Origin: Zantedeschia hybrid cultivar
Taxonomy: Eukaryota > Streptophyta > Magnoliopsida > Alismatales > Araceae
Assembly (NCBI GenBank): GCA_030544215.1
Contig: JARZZO010000006.1
Span: 45,112,501-45,176,500 of the forward strand
Reading direction: 5' to 3'
Length of the DNA: 64,000 nucleotides
Of this stretch, positions 56,567 through 64,000 are shown piece by piece (within the stretch, counting starts at the first letter, position 1; each line of letters starts with the position of its first letter). The notes beneath the pieces are model-generated. The model ran no database searches. It was not told the origin of the DNA and saw only the letters and a program-made list of their open reading frames with translations. A program made the translations under genes and the position numbers.

Positions 56567-59500
56567 TTGAGTCTGCGCAAGACTTGATTTATTGATTTTT
56601 ATTGATGGATGATGATGAGATACATTTTTTAGTCTTTTTGGATTGATTTATGTGGATGCATTCAAGATTTGTTGAATTTTTTAAGTTTGGAAGTGAACAT
56701 GAAGTTGAGTCTGCGCAAGGATGCACAGATTCATTTGTTACCATTGAGAATGCTTGTATTTATTTTGATTTTTGATTTGTGAGAGGAATGAAGATCTTTT
56801 TTTATGGTATTTTAATTGAAGTGGATGACATTTTTTATCAAAAAAGTCTAATAAACATTTCTTACTGTGTTTTTTCATATTTGAAGTGAAGAGACTTTGG
56901 ATTTGATTTGTGAGATATGGAGAGGTGTTTTTATGTTTTCTTATTTGATTTGAGTGAAAAATGCTTCAAAGACTTATATTTTTTATGTTTTGAATTTACA
57001 AGTTTTGAAGGATAAGCAAGATGTTCAAATTCAAATGAAATAAGATTTCTTTTAGGTATTTTTTATGTTTTGTAAAAGGGCAATTTTGAATTTTATTTGA
57101 TTTTTGATTTACAGGAAGTTTAGAGTTTTATCTTGGGTATTTTGATTTAATTTTAAAGGAATTAAGGTTGAAAATATTGGATTTTACCAATTGGAAGTTG
57201 AGTCTGCGCAGGGTAGCGCAGACTCATTTGTCACAAGCCTATTTTTTCAATTTTTTAGGTAATTTAAAGGAGAAAAGTTATCATTTTTTTTTGGGTTTTG
57301 ATTTGTGGAAAATATATGGTTTATTCTTAAGATTTTGATTGGATTTGATTGGGACTTTAATGGCCAAAATATCAGATTTTAAGAATTTAAGGTTGAGTCT
57401 GCGCTATAGGGCGCAGACTCATTGGTTGTCAAAGTGTTTAAATATTTTTTATATTTTTTGTAAAAGGAATTTTAAGCTTTTATTTAGGTTTTTGACTTAT
57501 ATAAAGTATAAAGCTTTTATGTAAATTTTTTGGTTTAATTTGGAGGGAATTTAAGGTCAAAAATGGCAATTTGGGGATTTCAGGGTTGAGTCTGCGCAGG
57601 GTAGCGCAGACTCATTTGTCACCAATTTGTTTTGAGTCGTTTTTTGCATTTTTTCAAGAACAACTTGGTGTTTTTATTTGATTTCCTGATAGATAATAAT
57701 AAATTTGATTTTTAGAGGGTTTTAAATCATCTTAAAGTGGTCGGGAAGTTGGTTTTTTATTTTTTGTGAATTTCAGGGTTGAGTCTGCGCTAGGATGCGC
57801 AGACTCAAGTTTGAACTGAGAATTTCTTGTTTGTGAGTTATTTTATTAGATTTTTGGTGGGATAACTTGATTTTATGTTTTGTTTGGTGATGATTTATAG
57901 ATTTGGAGCTGCGGGCATGATTTGGGGGCCAAGAGATGAGGTTTTGGCTTTGGGATTGATGCGCATACTCAAGTTTAAAGAGGATTTTGAGCAAGATTAT
58001 TAAAAAAATGGAATCTCCTGAGGTTGAGAGGAATTCCAAGATTTTAAAAATGTTTGGGAGCTTCAAAGATCAAGGAGTCAAGAAAAATGGGTTTGAGTCT
58101 GTGCAAGAGGTGCGTAGACTCAGCTGAACTTGTGATTTTTGTTTATTTTGAAGGGATTTGGATCTTTTTTGTAAATGGATGTTTATTTTAAATGAAATGG
58201 AATGTTTAATATATGATTGCAAGTGATTTGAGTCATTTGATTTATTGTTTAGTTGATTTTTTCATTTGAAATGAGCTTATGAAAGGTGTGCAGACTCAAC
58301 TTAAGTTTAGAATTTTGTGTTTATTTAAAATAGAAGATGGCTATCTTAAACTCTTTTTTTTTTGGAATGAATTAACTTTAATTATTTGAGTTATTTGAAC
58401 CATAAATGAGGTTATCAGTCCATGCAAGGCATCTTTGACAGTTTCGAGTTGAGTCTGCACAAAGGTGCGCAGACTCAGAACAGTGTCGTAGACTCAATTC
58501 TGAAAATAGATTTTTTGAGTTTCCTGCATAGTTCAAGCTGCAATTGAATCCATCAAGGGGTTAGTTTCAACCATTAAACTTAGAATATGAAATTCGGAAT
58601 CGAGAAGAACAGATTGTACCCCATTCCCAATCAAGTTTCCATGGTTATAGGTGCGCAGACTCAAAATCTGAGCATAATTTCAGGTATATACCTCTTTCAA
58701 CTTGAAGTGACCCAAGAATCACCGCAAATTTTGGGAGGATAACACTGAGAAATCTCATAAGTTGAATATGGCTACATAAAGCCTTTTCAAGGAGTGGCTC
58801 TTATGTGGATTTCTTCAAATGACATGATTTTTTCATATTTATCCCATTCTTCTTAGATCACTTTATAAAGCATTGAAAATGCTTAATATAATGATTCCAA
58901 GTTGAATTTCAACCTTTCATTAGGAAAACCCAATCAAAGGTTTAGGATCTTCCTGAAGGATTATGGCATGAAGGGACCCGAAGGACCAACTCCCTTAAAA
59001 GGATATGTAATGACTAATGGACCATAGGGATGGCTGTAAAGGGGAGCGTGTCGAGCATCCAACCACTCACCCAAAGGGTGTCCTTAATGCCTTCAAGATG
59101 TAAGAAAAACCCACAAGGGGTAATCCAAAGCATCTCAACATTTGGAGAGCAAGGAACTCCACCAATTTTCCTAGAGGATCACATGTAGCCATGAACCATG
59201 GAGGTGGCTATAAAGGAGGGTGTGCCGAGCATCCAACCACTCACCCAAACGGTGCCCTTAATGCCTTCAAGATGTAAGAAAAATCAACAAGGGATAATCC
59301 AAAGCATCTCTACATTTGGGGAGCAAGGAACTCCACCAACCCATTGGGACTTCGGGACATATCATCTAAATGAACTCATAGAAATGGGAACACAAGAATG
59401 ATGTTTTTTGTATGAGGGCCCTTGATAGGTTACCCAACATTAGATTGTTGGCACCCTTAGATTGGGACATCCTTGAGAAACATCGGAGAATTTAAAATCT

Positions 59501-59782
59501 TAAAACATATGGCAAAATTTCTGTTTGAAACATTAAGAGCTTAACAATCTAAAGTCCAAGCCATTTAGGACCTTCATTGGGCCTCAAAAGGACAACCCTA
59601 GGTCCAAGGAACCTTTGGACAACTTGGGGGAGGATCAAAGAATCACCTCAAGTCCAAAAACCCAACTAAAAGAGGCGCAGACTCAAAAAACTGCAACTGG
59701 CGCTGAGTCTGCGCAGGGAGGCGCAAACTCATGAACAGTAGCCGCAGACTCAATACTATAGCAACTACAAGTCGCAGACTCA
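56567..59782. repeat. Array of TGAGTCTGCGC / GCGCAGACTCA hairpins
   Basis: Perfect 11-bp arms around a 6-base loop occur at 57199-57226 (right arm 57216-57226), 57394-57421, 57587-57614 and 57780-57807, spaced 195, 193 and 193 bases. Near-perfect or degenerate pairs lie at 56567, 56705-56733, 58094-58122, 58272-58298, 58450-58477 and 59704-59731. Single arms lie at 57961, 58486, 58653, 59675, 59742 and 59772. The ~160-base spacers between them are T-rich and much more diverged than the hairpins. Confidence 0.95.
59013..59345. repeat. 174-bp tandem duplication
   Basis: Two copies carry gagcatccaaccactcaccca (59053 and 59227), cttaatgccttcaagatgta and gcaaggaactccaccaa. They lie inside the candidate long LTR. 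Confidence 0.85.
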
Positions 59783-61199
59783 GGCTAAAATCCGGATTTT
59801 TGGTGAAAAATGGGTTTAAATCTAACCCAAATGATGTAAAATAAAGTATAAAAGATACAAGGCCTAAAATATTTATTTAAAATATATTTTAGATGCATTT
59901 CTTTAGGAAAATATCATGAAAACTGGAATATGAACATATGAAAAACTTAGGTATATTTTTTATCTTTTCCATGGATCTCTCCTTCTTGGCTCCATGTTAG
60001 AGGGTTTCTACCCAAAGAAGCTCATCCTCAACTAGTGAGGAAACCTCCTTGAGAACCTCTAGGGCCTAAACCCTTAACCATTAAAGGAAAACATCCAAAC
60101 AAAACCCATTCGGTTCTAACATGAAAACAGAAATTCAAACTTTAACATATATGAAACTTAGGAGATTTCTCTTGATGTTTGGCCTTGGGGGAACATCATA
60201 CATGGAGGGGATGTGCTCCTAAGGGTCATGGAAGGCCAAGCCACCTTGGAAAACCCTAAAACCAAAGACAAATAAATGAAAAATCAATTTTCAGGAAATT
60301 TGGACAGCAAAGCACATTTCGGGTCATATCTCCATATTTAGGGGGTTCTAAGGCTTGAGAAGACCATTTCTATAAACTAGAAAAGCCCCTCTACCATCTC
60401 CACACGAAAAACACATACCTTATGAAGGAAAAAATAACATAAAAGCAAGATAACCAGCAGATTCACAAAACAGACTCAGAAAATCTGAACTTTGCATTTC
60501 ATTGCTTTCAATCACCATGGATGAACATTAAGGGGGAGATAGAAGTTTCTATCAATATCAAAATGAAAGAAAAACATTATAAGAAAGCAAGGAGACAGAA
60601 ATAGACCCCTTCTTCACCCCCACTCTATCTTGGAGAGGGGATGAGAAGGGAGAATGGCTCTTGAAGCCCACAATCTTGCTCTCTTCTTCTCTAGCACTCT
60701 TCGTTTCTTTTTCTCTTCTTCTCTAACTCTTTTTTCTCTCTTGGGATGCAGGAAATGGAGGGAAGGAGGAGGGAGACGTGCTCCTCCAAGCCCTCTCACT
60801 TTACTTTTTCTTTTTTCTCTTTTTTGGGATTTTTGTCTCCAACTTTTTCTTGTAGAAGATGGGGGTTCTTTTAAAGATAAAGTTGGGTTACTTTTTGGGG
60901 GCAGATTAGGCATCCATTAGCCTTGGATTAGTAATAAGAAACCCCTCTTAAGAGCCCTCCAATGAGGCCACAACACTTGGAGGATCATGATTGGCTTCTC
61001 TTTTTGCTTTTCACCTACCCTCTTCTAGAAGAATCTTGAGGGGGGGACCACTTGCTTTTCTTCTTATCCTCTTTTGGACAGATTTGAACATGGGCCAAAG
61101 GGATAAGAATAGGCCATGGGGGAGACCATTTGAGCCCTTTTAAAGGCTGCCACCAAATTGGGCTTTGGCCTTTACTTTTTGGGCCCAAATTGGCCCTAT

Positions 61200-61665
61200 T
61201 TGGCTTCTTTTGCTTGAGATAATGGGCCCGGACATGCCTCCTTGGATTTCTTCATCATTTGGGTTGAAAGTAACCCCTTTTTTACTTCTTTGGGCTTACA
61301 AGAATGGGCATAGCTGTTGTCCATTAATTTTTCTTCACTTGGGCCTTCTTTGAAAAATTGCTTGGACCTCCTTTGCTTGAGATAATGGGCCCGATTATGC
61401 CATCGAATTTTCTCACCATTTGGGCCCTAGAGTGGCCCCTTTCTGATTCATTTGGCTTGGAAAATAGGCATGACAGCTGTCCATTAACGTTTTCTTCACT
61501 TGGGCCTTCTTTGAAAAATTGCTTGGACCTCCTTTGCTTGAGATATTGGGCCCGGTTGTGCCATTGGATTTCTTCTCCATTTGGGCCCTAGAATGGCCTC
61601 TTTTTAAATTCATTTGGCTTGCAAAATAGGCATGACTACTATCCATTAACCTTCTCTTTACTTGG
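61200..61665. repeat. ~162-bp tandem repeat, three copies
   Basis: The phrase tttgcttgagataatgggcc ends at about 61229, 61392 and 61554 (gagatattggg in the last). Each is followed by atttgggc, tttggctt and ccattaa. It lies at the far (start) end of the candidate LTR. Confidence 0.85.
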
Positions 61666-61710
61666 AAAAAATTGTTTCGTTTTCTCTTTGCTCATTTTTT
61701 GGTGACAACA

Positions 61711-62472
61711 CTGTTGGCGGAAAGGTTCCAAGAGTGGGTTACTTAACTCCGATACCTTTCGGGTTCACGCGGTGTTGCTTGGCACCCAACGTAATCGGAG
61801 GCCCAGTCGAATTCGATGTGAGACATCAATTCAATTGATTAATTAATTAATAAAGAGTTATTAATTGATTAATAAAGCTAGTAAGGAGTTACTGGGCTTA
61901 TTGGTCTATTAACCGGACTGGTAATTGGGCCTAGAGGGTCACACGCAAATGATTCTCAAGGCGATGGATAAATAAGTGGGGTTTATATATACCAAGGGCT
62001 TTTATGAAAAACCGCACGGTTAGTATAAAATGTAGCGAACGGACTGAGCAAGCCAAGTTGCTACTAACCCTAGCCGCCCCATCCTCTGTTTCTCTCTCTC
62101 TCTGGCGCCCCAGGCTAGATCCGGATCCCCGGATCTACTCCGCCACTTCTCCAATTCCCGTTTGATGGGAAATCGTTCGCGCGTTGCGGCGATTATTGTG
62201 GCGACCGTCAGAGGTTTCGTGGCTGCGAAGAACGAGGAACGTGAGGTTATCCGTCGCGAGGAGGATCGCGTGGACTCCGGTAGAGGCTGGGCACTTGCAC
62301 GGCATGCGATGTCGCATCGACAGAACCGAACGGTTGCAGATTCGAATCTGCACACGGTAAGATCTGATAATCCGATTATCGTGATTTTTAGTTTTTTGGT
62401 ACGGGAACGAATCTCTGTTTTTATTTTTATTTCCGCTGCGCGGGAGATCCGGAGAAACCTGAGAACCCAACA
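61711..62472 (+). mobile_element. LTR fragment, second LTR family
   Basis: It ends GAGAACCCAACA and matches the minus strand of 42025-42700 (ggcggaaaggtt, cacgcggtgttgcttggcac, cgaggaggatcgcgtggact). The left part is missing, cut by the long LTR that ends at 61710. It sits inside integrase coding sequence that resumes at 62473. Confidence 0.75.
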
Positions 62473-63125
62473 CTTACAACAATAGTTATCATTCTAGTAT
62501 CGTCATGGTGGCATATAAAGCATTGTACGGGCGGTCGTGTCGATCTCCTGTGAATTGGTTTGAGATTGGCGAGAGGCAGATAGCAAGGCCAGAGTTGTTA
62601 CAGCCGCGTGCTGAGGTTGCCAGGGTAGTGCAGCAGAGGTTGACTACAGCTCAAAATATGCAGAAGAGCTATGCAGATATCCGTAGGAGATCGCTTGAGT
62701 TCGAGGTTGGGGACCACGTGTTTCTCCGAGTCTCACCCTCTAAGGGTGTGATGAGATTCGGGAAGCGAGGTAAGCTGAGTCCGCGATATATTTGACCTTT
62801 TCCCATTCTTGCTCGAATTGGGGAAACAGCGTATCAGCTAGCCTTGCCACCCAGTCTTACAGGAGTGCACGATGTGTTCCATGTTTCTTTACTGAGGAAG
62901 TATGTTCAAGATCCATCTCATGTCTTGGACTTTTCGGAGTTGGAGGTCGCTGAGGACTTGTCCTTTCCAGAATTTTCAGTGAGTATTAAGGATCGCATGG
63001 AGCAGATCCTTCAGAACAAAGTTGTTCCTCTAGTTAAGGTGATTTGGCAGCATCGCTCCGGAGGCGAGGTGACCTGGGAGCGAGAGGATGAGATACGAGA
63101 TCAGTTTCCTTACCTTTTCTCGTAA
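62473..63125 (+). pseudogene. Gypsy integrase C-terminal part, plus strand
   Basis: The reading resumes right after the LTR fragment with YHSSIVMVAYKALYGRSCRS, the end of the integrase core. It continues KSYADIRRRSLEFEVGDHVFLRV and, after a stop near 62795, TGVHDVFHVSLLRKYVQDPSH and VKVIWQHRSGGEVTWEREDE. The N-terminal part of the protein is missing to the left because of nested insertions. Sequence is close to, but not the same as, the element at 35.5-41.6 kb. Confidence 0.9.
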
Positions 63126-63180
63126 GTTATCCTTTTTACCTATGCAATCTTATTATCGGTGCTAGTTTTGTTGCGGTAAT

Positions 63181-63213
63181 TTCAGGGACGAAATTCTTTT
63201 AAGGGGGGGAGAA
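63181..63213 (+). promoter_or_regulatory. Polypurine tract of the plus-strand gypsy element
   Basis: gacgaaattcttttaagggg then GGGAGAA lies directly before the LTR start TGTAAGG. This is the plus-strand DNA primer position expected in Ty3 elements. Confidence 0.85.
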
Positions 63214-64000
63214 TGTAAGGATTAAGGTTTCGGGTCCAATTATTGGGTCAGTTTCGGTATCGGATCCCTTGTTTGGGTCTAGTTAGAGTGTGTCATGTAG
63301 GTGCCACGTGGGCCAGTTTCGGGTCGCGAGAATACGGCCCCGGTCTTGTCATCTGAATGGTGTCGGTATTGGACGACGTGTTTTAGCTAGTTTCAGTTTA
63401 ACCCCGCGAACCCTCCCTCATTTCCTTCATTTCTCTCATCTTCTTCTCTCTCCTCCCTCTCTCCGATCTCTTCGCTCTCCCTTCCCCTTCTCCTTCCTTT
63501 CCTCTCACTCCACTCCATCAACCCCCTCCCCCTAACTTCCACCACTACCACCACCATTTCCTCTGTGGCATATTGCTCTCTGAACGGCGGCCGACGTCCT
63601 AGTGGAGTAACGACATCCACAGCCATACCGGCGGCAGCTTGTGGTGTGGAGGTTCGGCGGCTTACAGCTCGGAAGAGTTCAAGTAACCGGTAGGGTGACG
63701 ATCTCCATTGTGTTTTGATTAAAACTATGTTTTCCCCGCTTTGGAGCATGTTTAGGGGATTTTTGGGGTGAACGTGCTAATTTTATAAAATGAGAAATGA
63801 TGGGTTTTTAACGGGTATTTGGATTCTTCTCCTCCTTCCCTATTTTGATATGTTTTTTCTACAATTTGGGGGAGAAACCCCACTTTGTGATTCGGGGAGG
63901 CCAGAGGGGAAACCTATCTACGAGAGCTAAATGGCGTCTAGGGACAGCGACGCTATTTAAAAAGGCGACTTCCTCCTGAGACGCGATCTAGCCTAGATAA
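63214..64000 (+). mobile_element. Gypsy 3' LTR, cut by the window end
   Basis: It starts TGTAAGGATTAAGGTTTCGGG, homologous to the solo LTR at 19398, and shares aatacggccccggtc, the pyrimidine-rich tract, and the inverted repeats at 63351-63388 and 63926-63960. It links that solo LTR to a Ty3/gypsy coding region. Confidence 0.92.

Larger units (their letters stand above)
53812..61710 (-). mobile_element. Large Tat/Ogre-like gypsy element, 5' part only
   Basis: On the minus strand the order is a very long candidate 5' LTR (61710-56265), primer-site-like motif, short leader, ORF1, then gag. Everything after gag (pol, 3' LTR) is missing and the element stops near 53812. The capsid motif, an extra ORF before gag, and a multi-kilobase LTR with tandem subrepeats fit the Tat/Ogre group of plant Ty3 elements. 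It appears to have inserted into the LTR fragment that continues at 61711. Confidence 0.7.
56265..61710 (-). mobile_element. Candidate 5' LTR (~5.4 kb) with three tandem arrays
   Basis: It starts TGTTGTCACC (61710) and ends TACGACA (56265) on the minus strand, with matching TGTYG / CRACA ends. It contains the hairpin array (56567-59782), a two-copy 174-bp repeat and a three-copy 162-bp repeat. It is noncoding: Lys/Arg- and Phe/Leu-rich frames at 60614-60920 are compositional. The start is inferred from the junction with the LTR fragment, and no second LTR is available to confirm it. Confidence 0.6.

Noticed and set aside
60614..60920. Lys/Arg-rich (minus) and Phe/Leu-rich (plus) frames
   Set aside because: Mirror images of a pyrimidine-rich tract in the candidate long LTR.

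Overview
This is nuclear DNA from a flowering plant. The signs are a type II (MIKC) MADS-box remnant with plant exon structure, Arabidopsis-type telomere heptamers (CCCTAAA), plant LTR-retrotransposon lineages with tRNA-iMet-type primer sites, L1-type LINE fragments, and hAT elements with 8-bp target duplications. The species cannot be fixed. I see no intact host gene. The window is a nest of mobile elements, tandem arrays and segmental duplications, and every coding trace is broken or belongs to an element.

Layout. 0-6.4 kb: a displaced copy of the array-flanking sequence (420-880), a block found inverted 53 kb away (851-1007), three small tandem repeats, and a LINE 3' end split by a short hAT (5098-5885). 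6.4-22.3 kb: about 40 decayed copies of a ~140-bp monomer that on the minus strand resembles a short exon with branch point, acceptor and a CAG|GTAAGG donor. The array is split by a second LINE, by Ty1/copia remnants (9.37-12.62 kb), by two related hAT elements (16019-17371 and 17942-19236) carrying an Agenet-domain gene fragment, and by a 2.7-kb solo LTR (19398-22102). 22.3-32.3 kb: rearranged segmental duplications around exons 1-3 of a decayed AP3/DEF-like MADS-box gene (minus strand), an interstitial telomeric block in a GC-rich island (27.79-28.62 kb), and long microsatellites.

32.8-41.6 kb: a minus-strand Ty3/gypsy element (LTR, integrase, RNase H, RT, protease, gag), split by a 1587-bp solo LTR of another family with a perfect 5-bp target duplication. 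41.6-53.3 kb: a duplicated unknown segment, further LTR fragments, and a Ty3-type element with a 3.57-kb LTR at 49733-53306 and a second partial LTR at 44632-46764, the latter broken by a minus-strand LTR element with a clear primer-binding site. 53.8-61.7 kb: the 5' part of a large Tat/Ogre-like gypsy element (minus): a candidate 5.4-kb LTR, primer-site-like motif, an extra ORF, then gag. 61.7-64 kb: an LTR fragment, then the 3' end of a plus-strand gypsy element whose LTR (63214 onward) belongs to the same family as the 19.4-kb solo LTR.

The most unusual signal is that three apparently unrelated LTRs each carry a cluster of short inverted repeats with their own motif: TGAGTCTGCGC...GCGCAGACTCA (56.6-59.8 kb, partly on a strict ~194-bp period), CTGAAYGGCGTC...GACGCGATTCAG (19.5-20.7 kb, also 63.35-63.96 kb), and GGTGTCGACACC (34.06-34.16 kb). 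In the first family the hairpins are far better conserved than the spacers. The second is the exon-like tandem array. Both were read by eye and need alignment, small-RNA and transcript data.
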